NCBI RefSeq assembly: GCF_900187385.1
Contig: NZ_FYEY01000001.1
Location: forward strand, 434,001 to 498,000
Length of the DNA: 64,000 nt
Reading direction: 5' to 3'
Source: Streptomyces sp. 2114.4
GTDB taxonomy: Bacteria > Actinomycetota > Actinomycetes > Streptomycetales > Streptomycetaceae
The notes below the pieces were generated by a model. The model saw nothing but the letters and a program-made list of their open reading frames with translations, had not been told where the DNA came from and did not search any database. The translations under genes and the position numbers were made by a program. Positions 15,985 to 25,106 of this stretch are shown here, piece by piece; position 1 is the stretch's first letter, and each line of letters begins with the position of its first letter.

Positions 15985-16425
15985 GTGCACCGAGCCGTGC
16001 TGACCGCAGCATCGACCAGCGCGCTGATCGTCCTCCTGCTCACCCTCAAGCCGCACCAGCCGGCCGGCTCGACCGGTGCCCCGGACCGGGCGGGCGCCGC
16101 ACCTGCCCCGTCGCCCACGGGGCGTCCGCGGCACGGCGGCCACCCGGCCGACGGCACCTACAGCGGCGCCCCGATCAGCACCCGTTACGGCACCGTACAG
16201 GTCGCGGCCACCGTCAAGGCCGGCCGGCTGACCGCCGTCAAGGTGCTGCATGCGCCGTCCGGGAACGGCCATGACCGCGAGATCGCCACCTACGCCCTTC
16301 CCCGCCTGACACAGGAAGCGCTGTCCACGCACAGCGCCCGCATCGACGCGGTGTCCGGCGCCAGCTATACCAGCGCCGGTTACATCCGGTCGTTGCAGAG
16401 CGCCCTGGACCGGGCCGGTGTCTGA
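15985..16425 (+). CDS. FMN-binding domain protein (flavinylation substrate)
   Basis: A 146-residue exported or membrane-anchored protein from GTG 15985 behind GAGG. The N-terminus (about 1-22, VLTAASTSALIVLLLTL) is a signal anchor, followed by a Pro/Ala/Gly-rich linker (about 25-50). The FMN-binding domain (about 55-145) resembles the NqrC/RnfG type and contains DAVSGASYTSAGYI. The [ST]-G-A-[ST]-x-T part is the site where ApbE attaches FMN to a threonine, and the ApbE gene follows with a small overlap. The protein should carry electrons outside the membrane, received from the ferric-reductase-like protein. The terminal acceptor is unknown. Confidence 0.86.
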   Translation: MHRAVLTAASTSALIVLLLTLKPHQPAGSTGAPDRAGAAPAPSPTGRPRHGGHPADGTYSGAPISTRYGTVQVAATVKAGRLTAVKVLHAPSGNGHDREIATYALPRLTQEALSTHSARIDAVSGASYTSAGYIRSLQSALDRAGV

Positions 16426-17251
16426 GCCCCGTCGCGGACTGCGCCACGTCGAGCGGACGATGGGCACGGTGTTCTCCTTCGACGTCCGCGACGCCCGCAC
16501 ACCCGCCGTCGAGTCCGCCCTGGCCGAGGCCGTCTCCTGGCTGTACCGGGTCGACGAAGTCTTCTCGACGTACCGTCCCGACAGCGCCGTCAGCCGACTG
16601 GCCCGTGGAGAGCTGGGAATCGACGACTGCCCCGCGGAGGTACGTGAGGTGCTGGACCTCTGTGAGCAGGTGGGACATGCCACTGAGGGCTGGTTCAGTG
16701 TCACCGCGAACGGCGAACTCGACCCCACCGGACTGGTCAAGGGGTGGGCGGTCGAACGTGCTGTGCAGATCCTGAAGGCCGCCGGGGCCCGTCACCTCTG
16801 CGTGAACGGCGGCGGCGACCTCCAGCTCAGCGGGGGAGCATCACCCGGCAACCCCTGGCGCATCGGGATCGCTCACCCGCTGCGTCCGGGCGAACTGTGC
16901 ACCGTCGTCACCGGACACGATCTGGCCGTCGCCACCTCGGGCACCGCCGAACGGGGGGCCCACATTCTCGACCCCCACACCGGCACTCCCGCGACGGGAC
17001 CTGCTTCCGTCACCGTCGTCGGCCGCAGTCTCACCACGACCGACGCCTTTGCCACGGCGGCCTTCGCCATGGGTGCGGGCGCCCGCGACTGGCTGGAGGG
17101 GCTCGACGGTCACGAGGGTTTCGCAGTGACACGGAACGGCGGCAGCTGGCACACCCGGGGCTTCCCGGGAGAGGTGTGCGACGTCGTCGGCCCGGGACGT
17201 CGGTGTGAGGAGGAGCCGCCTCCCGGTAGCGCCGCGCGCTCACACCTGTAG
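16418..17251 (+). CDS. apbE: FAD:protein FMN transferase (ApbE family)
   Basis: 277 residues from GTG 16418, overlapping the FMN-binding gene. ApbE motifs are MGTVFSFDVRD, FSTYRPDSAVSRL, DPTGLVKGWAVERA, CVNGGGDLQLSG, AVATSGTAERGAHILDP (read in two parts) and TTTDAFATAAFAMG. The enzyme hydrolyses FAD and transfers FMN to a Thr of its partner, here very probably the SGASYT site of the preceding protein. No strong signal peptide is seen, unlike lipoprotein ApbE of Gram-negative bacteria, and the start is close behind the upstream stop. The C-terminal 15 residues are Arg/Glu/Pro-rich. Confidence 0.92.
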   Translation: MSEPRRGLRHVERTMGTVFSFDVRDARTPAVESALAEAVSWLYRVDEVFSTYRPDSAVSRLARGELGIDDCPAEVREVLDLCEQVGHATEGWFSVTANGELDPTGLVKGWAVERAVQILKAAGARHLCVNGGGDLQLSGGASPGNPWRIGIAHPLRPGELCTVVTGHDLAVATSGTAERGAHILDPHTGTPATGPASVTVVGRSLTTTDAFATAAFAMGAGARDWLEGLDGHEGFAVTRNGGSWHTRGFPGEVCDVVGPGRRCEEEPPPGSAARSHL

Positions 17252-17500
17252 GCGGTGACCCGGCCAAGAACGCTCCCCTCGTTCCCGGGATACCGCGGCA
17301 AGGGCACCGAGCACTCGACCGGCACGTCGCGCCCCGATCTCTCCTGCACGGCACTGCCGCGGCGGACCGCCACCGACCGGCGCACGCCGCCCCATTGGCG
17401 ACGCTTCGGAGCGGCGCTTAGCGTGGGAGGGGACGGCGGTTCGCATGGCTGATTCCGGTGGGACCGCGCGGCCGGGCCGCCCGCGATGTGGAGGACCGGG

Positions 17501-18640
17501 ATGGCATCTGTCTCCTTCCTGCTGGTGGCCGTGATCCTCACCGCCCTGGCCTTCGACTTCACCAACGGGTTCCACGACACCGCCAACTCGATGGCCACCT
17601 CCATCGCCACCGGGGCGCTGAGCCCCCGGGTCGCCGTCGCGGTCGCGGGTCTGCTCAATCTGGGCGGAGCCTTCCTCTCCACCGAGGTAGCCAAGACGAT
17701 CTCGGGCGGCATCGTCCAGGACAGCGAAGTGTCCCTGGTGATGATCTTCGCCGGGCTGATCGGGGCGATCCTGTGGAATCTGGTCACCTGGCTCCTCGGG
17801 CTGCCCTCCAGCTCCTCCCACGCCCTGTTCGGCGGGCTGATCGGCGCGGTGTGGGTGGGGGCCGGAGGTTCCGCGGTGCGCTTCGGCACGATCATCGAGA
17901 AGATCGTGATTCCTGCGGTGGCCTCACCGGTGGTGGCCTGCGTGGTGGCGCTGCTGGCCACCTACCTCGCCTATGTGATCACCCGGCGCACTTCGGCACG
18001 CGCCGCCGGGAAGGGCTTTCGCGCGGGGCAGGTCGGGTCGGCGTCTTTGGTGGCGCTGGCGCACGGCACCAACGACGCCCAGAAGACGATGGGGGTCATC
18101 ACTCTCGCACTCATTTCGAGCGGGGTGCTCGCCCATGGTGCGGGGCCGCCCTGGTGGGTGGTGCTGAGCGCGGGCCTGGCGATCGCCCTGGGCACTTACG
18201 TGGGCGGCTGGCGGATCATCCGGACCATGGGCAAGGGACTCACCGACATCCAGCCTCCGCAGGGCTTCGCCGCCGAGACCAGCGCGACCGCGGTGATCCT
18301 GGCCTCCTCGCACATGGGCTTCGCGCTGTCGACCACCCAGGTGTGCACGGGCAGCATCCTCGGCGCGGGGCTGGGCCGCAAGCTGGCACATGTGCGCTGG
18401 GGCGTCGCCGGGCGGATCGCGGTGTCCTGGCTGCTGACGCTGCCGGCCGCGGCCGCCGTGGGAGGCCTGGCGGCGTGGATAGCCGACCAGGGCACCATGG
18501 GGGTGGCCCTGGTCGCGGGCGTCGCGCTGGCGGCCGCGGCGGGCTTCTACGTGCTCTCGCGCCGGCGTCCGGTGAGCCCGGAGAACGTCAACGAGGTGCC
18601 GGCACCCGCTGCGAAGCCCACCGTCAAGTCGGCCTCCTGA
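17501..18640 (+). CDS. PiT-family inorganic phosphate permease
   Basis: 379 residues from ATG 17501 behind GAGG. It has about ten hydrophobic helices. The two PiT signature repeats are seen as FTNGFHDTANSMATS near the N-terminus and ALAHGTNDAQKTMGVI after the midpoint, with LPSSSSHALFGGLIGA and STTQVCTGSILGAGLG in the conserved third and late helices. The family is a proton- or sodium-coupled phosphate transporter. A 79-residue membrane protein follows 70 bp downstream, as is common next to Streptomyces PiT genes. No PHO box was recognised upstream. Confidence 0.93.
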   Translation: MASVSFLLVAVILTALAFDFTNGFHDTANSMATSIATGALSPRVAVAVAGLLNLGGAFLSTEVAKTISGGIVQDSEVSLVMIFAGLIGAILWNLVTWLLGLPSSSSHALFGGLIGAVWVGAGGSAVRFGTIIEKIVIPAVASPVVACVVALLATYLAYVITRRTSARAAGKGFRAGQVGSASLVALAHGTNDAQKTMGVITLALISSGVLAHGAGPPWWVVLSAGLAIALGTYVGGWRIIRTMGKGLTDIQPPQGFAAETSATAVILASSHMGFALSTTQVCTGSILGAGLGRKLAHVRWGVAGRIAVSWLLTLPAAAAVGGLAAWIADQGTMGVALVAGVALAAAAGFYVLSRRRPVSPENVNEVPAPAAKPTVKSAS

Positions 18641-18710
18641 GCCGGGCCCGCCGGGCCGGCCGTCTTCGGGGGAGGTCCGCAGGCAGCGGGGCGGAGGAAG
18701 GAGAAGGAGG

Positions 18711-18950
18711 ATGAACATCGACTGGGGCGTTCTCGGCGGGGTCTTCGGTGTCAGCCTCGGGATCACCGTGGTGGTGGTCGTGATGTTCTCACTCGGACTG
18801 GCCGCATGGGCCCGCACCGGACACGGAGAGCCCGCCCCCGGCATGCCCAGGGGCCGGCACCGGAAGGTGGCGACCGCCACGGCCGTGCTGTGCTTCGCCG
18901 CCTGCCTCGCGGTCGCGGCCTACGGGATCGACCTGATCGTTCCCGGCTGA
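18711..18950 (+). CDS. Small membrane protein downstream of the phosphate permease
   Basis: 79 residues from ATG 18711 with a strong GGAAGGAG site. Two hydrophobic segments (about 7-30 and 53-75) flank a short basic loop (GMPRGRHRKVATAT). There are no catalytic motifs. Its position 70 bp after the PiT gene suggests co-transcription and a role in permease function or stability; this is inferred from context only. Confidence 0.75.
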   Translation: MNIDWGVLGGVFGVSLGITVVVVVMFSLGLAAWARTGHGEPAPGMPRGRHRKVATATAVLCFAACLAVAAYGIDLIVPG

Positions 18951-19124
18951 CCCTGCCCCGGCCTCTCCCCTCCCCCGGTATCCGAGGGGCAGTTACGAAG
19001 TAGTGACCATCGGGAGTCAACCTCGCGGTCCGCAAACAGCTCTCTCTCGTCGAAAGCACGTCAATTAGGGATTCTTAGTCCTGGTTGACGCATGGGAATC
19101 GCAGGTATCCAAGGAGATACGAGC

Positions 19125-19523
19125 ATGAAGTTTGGCCTGAAGCGGTTAGCCGTGATCGGCTCGCTGGGTGTGGCCTCGGCGGCACTGGCAACCTCCCCGG
19201 CGTTCGCGAAGAGCGACATCTCGATCGAGGCCACCCCCCACACGGCGCATGTCGGCAGCATCGTGAAGGTGCACGGCCAGGGTGGGGACGACGCCGAGCG
19301 GTACACCACGCTCGTCATACAGCAGCGATCCGGCACACCCGGCCACTGGAGCGAGTGGAAGAACGTGAAGCAGGACTTCGGCTTCGAGGTGCGCGCGGAC
19401 GTCAAGGCCGGCCAGGCGGGCGAGCTGCAGTTCCGTTCGGTGCTGTACGCGACCGACGAGAACCACCAGCACGCGAAGACGGACCGGGTATCCGCGCCGC
19501 TGACCATCCACGTGGTCCGCTAG
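19125..19523 (+). CDS. Small secreted protein
   Basis: 132 residues from ATG 19125 behind AAGGAG. A Sec signal peptide (basic KFGLKR, hydrophobic core, AFA cleavage near residue 28) precedes a beta-rich mature domain with VGSIVKVHGQGGDDAE and LVIQQRSGTPGHWSEW. This is reminiscent of the immunoglobulin-like repeats of Streptomyces calcium/carbohydrate-binding exported proteins. No cysteine or sorting signal is present. It is a stand-alone gene followed by a long hairpin terminator. The function is unknown; an exported structural or stress protein is possible. Confidence 0.8.
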   Translation: MKFGLKRLAVIGSLGVASAALATSPAFAKSDISIEATPHTAHVGSIVKVHGQGGDDAERYTTLVIQQRSGTPGHWSEWKNVKQDFGFEVRADVKAGQAGELQFRSVLYATDENHQHAKTDRVSAPLTIHVVR

Positions 19524-19575
19524 CCGACGCCCCGGCACCGCACGCCTGAGCGGCGAGAATGCCGCTTCCGCGTCC

Positions 19576-19630
19576 CGCCCCTGCACTCACCGCACGTGAC
19601 ACCATCGTCACCGTGGTGAGTGCAGGGGCG
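19576..19630 (+). terminator. Long hairpin terminator
   Basis: Arms CGCCCCTGCACTCACC (19576-19591) and GGTGAGTGCAGGGGCG (19615-19630) are perfectly complementary over 16 bp. The 23-nt loop contains a second small stem, GTGAC/GTCAC. It lies 53 bp after the secreted-protein stop. There is no T-run, as is common in Streptomyces. Confidence 0.8.
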
Positions 19631-20096
19631 TCCGCGTTGCCGCCTCGCTCCGCTGCCCCGGACAGCCTGAAGAAGCCGTGCGGATTGCGCAAAGGGCGCG
19701 TTGCACATCTGCGATTGCGAGGCAAGCCGTCGGCGGGAATACTGAATAGTACGGGCAGGGAAGGCCCGGAAGCGCGCTGCGTGTGACCCTATGTGCCGCA
19801 CGCAGCGTTTCCCTTGCCCGGACACTCGGAACGACAGCTGGAATTCCGGTCGGTGCGTCGGGGTGCTCCGTCGGCGCAATGAGCTGTTGAGGACCAGGCG
19901 TTCAGGGTGCGCGAGCCTGGCTAGGCGAAGAGCCGCCTTCGCCTTCCTCATCGAGATCAGCAGGTCAAGAGACCGCATCAGATGATGTCCGAGCCGATGC
20001 GGAGGGCGCGAAAGGGAATTGCCCCCCCCGTATCACAGCACCTTCGAGGCCGGCCCTCATAGTGGGGACCAGCCTCAAAGTTGACCCGTGGGGTCG
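19631..20096. other. Intergenic region without recognised gene
   Basis: A 466-bp stretch between the terminator and the RG-rich protein. Frames here are short and antisense to each other, with no homology that I recognise. It includes a GGAATTCC at about 19,840. Confidence 0.5.
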
Positions 20097-20273
20097 CTAG
20101 TAACGGCCTCCGAAACCGAAACCGCGGCCTCGGTCAAAGCCGCGTCCACGGCCAAAGCCGCGTCCACGACCCCGGCCAAAGCGGCCTCCACGTCCACGAC
20201 CGTATCCACGGCCATAGCCGTAATCGTCCCAGTCGTCGCCATGCCTACGGGGGAACACACTTCGGAAGCTCAT
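20097..20273 (-). CDS. Tiny Arg-Gly-rich protein
   Basis: 58 residues from ATG 20273, selected because AAGGAGG lies 5 nt upstream. After an N-terminal 19 residues (MSFRSVFPRRHGDDWDDYG) the rest is made of RG, YGRG, FGRG and FDRG repeats ending FGFGGRY. Such RGG/FG-like tails bind RNA or form condensates in other systems, but I know of no characterised homologue. The gene stands alone. The repeat DNA is imperfect, so the protein sequence seems selected rather than being a simple microsatellite. Confidence 0.65.
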   Translation of the reverse strand: MSFRSVFPRRHGDDWDDYGYGRGYGRGRGGRFGRGRGRGFGRGRGFDRGRGFGFGGRY

Positions 20274-20345
20274 CGTGCCTCCTTGACTCTCTGATCGGTC
20301 ATCCAGCCATCCAGCTGGACCACTCCCCACGCTACGCCGCGACAC

Positions 20346-20678
20346 GAGTCGAAATCAAACGGGAAAAGTCTGAAGGTAAAGGGAAATTTGCCGTTTTTGC
20401 ATGTACGCAACGTGGCCTCCGGTCGCTCTCTGAATTCCAAGTTCTCCGCCCGTTCGGTCGAATTCCGGCGTCGCGCTCTCATCTCACCACCTACGCTCCA
20501 GAATTCCGCATCCGTGGCACGACTGAAGAGCCCAACACCGAATTCCGAGCGCGGTGTTGAGGAAAAGTCAGGCCATGTCGTCGGCACAGGTGACGTCCGC
20601 GATCCGTGCTTCTTGAGTCGCCACCACTCAGCGCCTCCGGCGGAGGGGGCGGCAGCCAGGCGCAGTTGCTCACGGACG
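20346..20678. other. Intergenic region with four spaced GAATTCC motifs
   Basis: 333 bp with no credible gene. The 7-mer GAATTCC occurs at 20432, 20460, 20501 and 20540 (28, 41 and 39 bp apart), all in the same orientation. That is unexpected in GC-rich DNA. The meaning is unknown. Confidence 0.45.
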
Positions 20679-21266
20679 TCAGTCCGATGAGCTTCGCCAG
20701 ACGACGCCGCGCCGCTCGTACTCCATGATGGACTCGACGCCGGCGGCGATGGATGGTCCACACTCGCGGGTGATCAACCAGAGCGCCAGATCGATTCCGC
20801 TGGTGACACCGCCCGCGGTCACCAGGTTCCCGTCGTCAACGACTCGTGCGTCGATCACCGTGCCTCCCTGGGCGGCCAGCTCGGCCTTGGCGAGGTGGTG
20901 TGTCGTGCACGGACGGCCCTTGGTCAAGCCTGCCGCGGACAGCACCATGACTCCTGTGCAGACACCGGCGACGGTGACTTCGGCCTGCTGTGCCCGCACG
21001 AGGTTCCGTAAGACCTCTGGATCGTGGATCAGCTGGTCGCCGCCGCCCGGCACGATCAGAACGTCGGTATCGGTGGGCTCCCATGCGGCCGGCACCGTGA
21101 CTTCGGTGCCGAAGAAGCATGTCACCGTGCCAGGAGCCGAGGGCCGCACCAGTGTCGTCCGTACCCGGCCGCCCGCCCGCTCGGCGTGGCCGAGAACGTC
21201 ACGCGGCCCGATGAAGTCCTGCTCCTCCACCCCGTCGTACACGAGGATCTGAACGCGTAGCGGCAT
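20679..21266 (-). CDS. DJ-1/PfpI-family protein (isonitrile-hydratase-like)
   Basis: 195 residues from ATG 21266 behind AAGGAGAC. The fold shows VQILVYDGVEEQDFIGP at the start, DVLIVPGGG, the nucleophile elbow VAGVCTGVMVL with Cys, and VVDDGNLVTAGGVTSGIDLALWLI near the end. This is typical of the GATase1-like domain found alone in isonitrile hydratase-like proteins and fused to AraC in GlxA regulators. No DNA-binding domain is present here. A catalytic role on small molecules is possible. Two relatives lie at 28,161 and 29,297. Confidence 0.85.
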   Translation of the reverse strand: MPLRVQILVYDGVEEQDFIGPRDVLGHAERAGGRVRTTLVRPSAPGTVTCFFGTEVTVPAAWEPTDTDVLIVPGGGDQLIHDPEVLRNLVRAQQAEVTVAGVCTGVMVLSAAGLTKGRPCTTHHLAKAELAAQGGTVIDARVVDDGNLVTAGGVTSGIDLALWLITRECGPSIAAGVESIMEYERRGVVWRSSSD

Positions 21267-21480
21267 CGGCTCTGTCTCCTTGGCTGGTGCAGCGTCAGCG
21301 GATGCCGCGGACGCTGCGAGGGTCGCGACCGGACCACGACCGGCAGTCGGGGCCGGGTGTTGGCTACCCCAGAAGTCTGCCGCGCCGGTCGAACGGTTCC
21401 CGTCCGGCACCGACGCATCTCCTGCGACAAACGCGACCCCCTGCACACCAGTTGCTGAGCGCGGCCGGGGCGGACCGAGG

Positions 21481-23166
21481 CTACGCCAGGGCGGCCGGTG
21501 GGCCGACGGCGAACTCGACGTTGCGGGACCTGCGCAGGCGTCGGACGGCCTCGCGCTGGACCTTGCCTGACTCGGTGCGGGGCAGGTCGTCCACGAACTC
21601 CAGGAACCGCACGTGCCGGGGCGCGGGCAGATGTTTCTGCAGGTGCGCGAAGAGTACTTCGGCGGTGGCGCGGCTGGCGTTCCAGCCGGCGCTGAGTACG
21701 ACGTACGCCTTGGGTACCTGTGCCGTGTCCTCGGACACCGGTACCACGGACAGTTCGGCGACGGCGGGGTGCAGCACCAGTACGTGTTCCAGTTCGAGGG
21801 GAGCGATCAGCGCCCCGTCCGGCCCCTCGAACACGTCCTTGCCGCGCCCGAGGTAGACCAGGGAGCCGTCGCTGTCCCATCGGGCCAGGTCACCGGTCCG
21901 GTAGAGGCCGCCCGGGGTATGGCTGGTGGCGTTGTCCTCCGGGTCGAGGTAGCCGCGCATCATGCCGACGGGCTTGTTGGCCAGGTCCAGGCACAGTTCG
22001 CCCTCCTGGGCCGGCTCGTCGGTGCCGGGCCTGACCACCACCAGCTCGTAGCCCGGTAGCGGGTAGCCCATGGAGACCGGGTCCGCCGGGGAGGAGGCGG
22101 TGACCCCGGCCATGGCGGTGACCTCGGACTGCCCGAACCCGTTGCGGACGGTCACCCCGGCCAGCCTGCGGACCTGTTCGACCACGTCACCCATGAGCGG
22201 TTCACCGACGCTGACCGCGTGCCGCAACCCGGGCAGGCCGTCGGGCAGCCCGGTCCGGATCAGTGCCCGCCAGATGCTGGGCGGCGCGCAGAAGCTGGTG
22301 ACCGTCCCGGTCCTCAGTACTTCCAGCAGTCGCTGCGGGGTCGCGTCGGCGTTGTCCATGGACACCACGGTGGCCTCGGCGTTCCAGGGCCCGAACAGTG
22401 AGCTCCAGGGGTACTTCGCCCAGGCCGGGGCGGAGACGTTGAGGTGGACATCCCCCGGCTTCAGCCCGTTCCAGTACATGCTCGCCAGATGCCCGATCGC
22501 GTAACTGACGTGCGTGTGCACCACCAGCTTCGGCCGCGAGGTGGAGCCGGAGGTGAAGTAGTAGAACAGCGGCTCGTCGGCCTCGGTGGGGCCCTCCGGC
22601 ACGAAGCCGCCCTCGTGCTCGGCCGAGGTGGCGAAGTCGACCCAGCCCTCGTGCTCCCCGCCCACGATGATCCTGGTCCGGAGCCCGTCCACGGCGAGCC
22701 CCGGCACGATCCGGTGGTCGGCGATCACATGCGTGGCTCCGGCCCTGCCGATCCTGGTGCGCAGTTCCTCGGGCGAGATGGTGATGAAAGCGGGGGCGAT
22801 CACGGCCCGGACCTTGATCAGGGCGAGCATCAGCTCCCACAGCTCGGTCCGGTTGTCCATCAGCAGCATCACCACGTCGCCCCGGCGGATGCCCTGGGAC
22901 AGCAGCCAGCCGGCCACCCGGTCGGAACGCCGGGAGAGCTCCTGGAAGGTCAGCTCCCCCTGTCCGACGATGCGCAGCGCCACCCGGTCGTTGCCCTCGG
23001 CGATCCGGTCGAACCAGTCGGTTGCCCAGTTGAACTGCCGTGGCCGCGGCCACCGGAACGCCTTGCGCGCGGCGTCCTGGTCGTTGGCGTGGTGCAAAAG
23101 GAGGTCCCGCGCGGCGCGGAACTCCTGGTAGGCATCGTCTTGCCCGGACAACTTGTCCCCGATCAC
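21481..23166 (-). CDS. Acyl-activating AMP-dependent synthetase
   Basis: 561 residues from GTG 23166, overlapping the upstream gene's stop (GTGA) with no separate ribosome site, so translation is probably coupled. ANL motifs are FYYFTSGSTSRPKLVVHTH (P-loop), NGFGQSEVT, GLYRTGDLARW and the C-terminal PRTESGKVQREAVRR lysine. The pattern resembles medium-chain or benzoate-type acyl-CoA ligases. In this operon it may load an acid or amino acid onto the small acyl carrier protein (26,518) or CoA. It is the last gene of a five-gene leftward set. The substrate is unknown. Confidence 0.85.
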   Translation of the reverse strand: MIGDKLSGQDDAYQEFRAARDLLLHHANDQDAARKAFRWPRPRQFNWATDWFDRIAEGNDRVALRIVGQGELTFQELSRRSDRVAGWLLSQGIRRGDVVMLLMDNRTELWELMLALIKVRAVIAPAFITISPEELRTRIGRAGATHVIADHRIVPGLAVDGLRTRIIVGGEHEGWVDFATSAEHEGGFVPEGPTEADEPLFYYFTSGSTSRPKLVVHTHVSYAIGHLASMYWNGLKPGDVHLNVSAPAWAKYPWSSLFGPWNAEATVVSMDNADATPQRLLEVLRTGTVTSFCAPPSIWRALIRTGLPDGLPGLRHAVSVGEPLMGDVVEQVRRLAGVTVRNGFGQSEVTAMAGVTASSPADPVSMGYPLPGYELVVVRPGTDEPAQEGELCLDLANKPVGMMRGYLDPEDNATSHTPGGLYRTGDLARWDSDGSLVYLGRGKDVFEGPDGALIAPLELEHVLVLHPAVAELSVVPVSEDTAQVPKAYVVLSAGWNASRATAEVLFAHLQKHLPAPRHVRFLEFVDDLPRTESGKVQREAVRRLRRSRNVEFAVGPPAALA

Positions 23167-25091
23167 TGGAAGGTGTTGGACGCGGCCCGGCGCAGCACGC
23201 TGAGTGCTATCACGTCGGCGTCCCTGGAGAAGGAGGTGTGCACGCCCGGCCGGCCGTTGCCGATCTGGGTGAACCAGCACACCCGCTCGGTCGGAATGCC
23301 CAGCGCGTAGAGGGCCCGGTGCGGCCGGCCGTCGGCGGCGATCACCCGACGCTCGGCGGGGGTGATGTGCAGTGCCCCGGTGGCGAACATCTCTTCGGTG
23401 TCGCCGTGCACGAAGTCGACGGCCATCCGGTCCTCGACCAGCTGCCGCATCAGCGGATCGGTGTTGCGGATCAGTCCCGCGGTCGGGATCCGGGAGTCGA
23501 TGAGCACGTCGCAGTGCCTGCGCGAGCCCTCGACGGCCGGGGATTCCAGGAAGAACCGGCCCTGCTCGGCGTCGCATCCGTGCACCACATCCGGCCCGGC
23601 CACGTCCAGCACCCTGGCATCGACCAAAGCCAGGAACTGCGCGGTGCGTTTCAGCGGTGGGCCGGTGAAGAGTGCCGAGGTGCGCGAGACGAACCGGCCG
23701 AGGAAGTCGGCGCGATGGGATCGCGGGGTCAGGCCACCGAAGTCCACGGCGTGCCGCAGCACTTCGCGGGAGTCGCGGATGGCGTCCAGCGCGGCCTTGA
23801 GCGGGCTGTCCACGTTGCCCTGATCGGCCTCCGTGATGTCCGCGAGCAGGATGCGCCGAACCTCGGCGACCACGTCGGCACCGGAGGCGAACCGCTTGGT
23901 GTGCAACGGTCTGGACAGCTGGTCCAGGTCGACGGGTTCCACGTCCTCGAGTCCGTGGCGCACCACCACTTCGCGCCAGCGCGACAGTTCCGGGCCGAGT
24001 GCGTACAGCTCGGCACCGACCGCCTCGGCACGCTCAGGCCCGTGCTGGGTCCTTGCCTGGGTGGTGTAGTAGACATAGTTGATTTCGGCCTCGAGCAAGG
24101 ACAGCACGTCGCGGTCGAAGTCCAGGGCGGGGTTCCCACGGTGCACCGCGTTGCGCTCGCGCAGTTGGCCGATGGCGGCCGAGGTGAGGAACTTCGGCGC
24201 CGCGCGGCCGGTCACCCCCTTCTGGTTGCGTCCGCGCGAGCGGATCGGCAGTCCGCTGCGCGAGCCCGCGACCACCGAGGGCTCATTGCCGCTGGGCACG
24301 TAGCACATGGCTCCGTCGCCGTTCACCTTGAACTTCCCGCCCCGGCCCACGGTGAAGGACATCAGGATGTCGTAGAAGGACAGGCCGAGCCCCACGACGC
24401 CGACCGCGGCGCCGGGCGGGATCGACTGCAGATCCAGATCGGCGGCCGAATCCCCGCTGAGGTAACGGAGTCCGGGCCGGTCCTGTGCGAACCGTGCCAG
24501 CTCCGACTGGTGCTCGGACAGCTCCGCCTGGGCGTGCCCGGTGGTGATCACCACGGCGTCGGCGGTCACGGTGCGCTCGTCGTCCGAGGTGGACACGTGG
24601 AGTTCGTAGCTGTTGCCCATCTCCCGCAACGAGGTCACCTTGCCGACCACTTCGACGACCTCGCCGAGTCCGGACATGGCACGCACCACCGAGTCGTACA
24701 CGTACCGCAGGTACCGGCCGTAGGCGTACCTGGGTGCGTAGTCGTCATGGTCCAGTCCGGACAGTTCCGGTTCCGGCTGTGTGGGTAACCACTGCTGGAA
24801 GGACAGGCCGGCGCCCGGCCGGCATGGCTCACCGTCGAAGACCCCGGAGAACATGCTGATCTCACCGACGACGGTGTTCATCAGGAAGCTGGTCTCCTGG
24901 TCGGTCCGCCAGATCCGGCCCGCACCCAGTTCCACCGCGTCGATCAGCCAGATCCTGACGCGCGGCGGCTCCGTCTCGGCCATCAGATTGGCCGCGAGCC
25001 GTTCGAAGACCGAGATCCCGCGCGGACCGGTTCCTACGATTGCGACGTCCAGCACCCTGTCAGTCAGGTGTTGCACGGCCTGTCTCCCCAT
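23163..25091 (-). CDS. Large FAD/NAD(P)-binding oxidoreductase
   Basis: 642 residues. The N-terminal dinucleotide-binding motif is VAIVGTGPRGISVFERL, followed by DAVVITTGHAQ and a second Rossmann motif GVVGLGLSFYDILM near residue 235. This matches the FAD-NAD(P)-binding family (Pfam NAD_binding_9, sometimes called HydCA-like), whose few studied members are tailoring oxidases. The C-terminal part includes HCDVLIDSRIPTAGL and ALGIPTERVCWFTQIGNGRPG. It probably oxidises or hydroxylates a pathway intermediate, perhaps while on the carrier protein. It lies 15 bp after the TrpB-like gene and overlaps the synthetase gene. Confidence 0.8.
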   Translation of the reverse strand: MGRQAVQHLTDRVLDVAIVGTGPRGISVFERLAANLMAETEPPRVRIWLIDAVELGAGRIWRTDQETSFLMNTVVGEISMFSGVFDGEPCRPGAGLSFQQWLPTQPEPELSGLDHDDYAPRYAYGRYLRYVYDSVVRAMSGLGEVVEVVGKVTSLREMGNSYELHVSTSDDERTVTADAVVITTGHAQAELSEHQSELARFAQDRPGLRYLSGDSAADLDLQSIPPGAAVGVVGLGLSFYDILMSFTVGRGGKFKVNGDGAMCYVPSGNEPSVVAGSRSGLPIRSRGRNQKGVTGRAAPKFLTSAAIGQLRERNAVHRGNPALDFDRDVLSLLEAEINYVYYTTQARTQHGPERAEAVGAELYALGPELSRWREVVVRHGLEDVEPVDLDQLSRPLHTKRFASGADVVAEVRRILLADITEADQGNVDSPLKAALDAIRDSREVLRHAVDFGGLTPRSHRADFLGRFVSRTSALFTGPPLKRTAQFLALVDARVLDVAGPDVVHGCDAEQGRFFLESPAVEGSRRHCDVLIDSRIPTAGLIRNTDPLMRQLVEDRMAVDFVHGDTEEMFATGALHITPAERRVIAADGRPHRALYALGIPTERVCWFTQIGNGRPGVHTSFSRDADVIALSVLRRAASNTFQ

Positions 25092-25106
25092 CTGTAAGGC
25101 TCGCCT

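Noticed and set aside
14671..16740. 689-codon minus-strand frame over the ferric-reductase operon
   Set aside because: Antisense shadow of three motif-rich genes.
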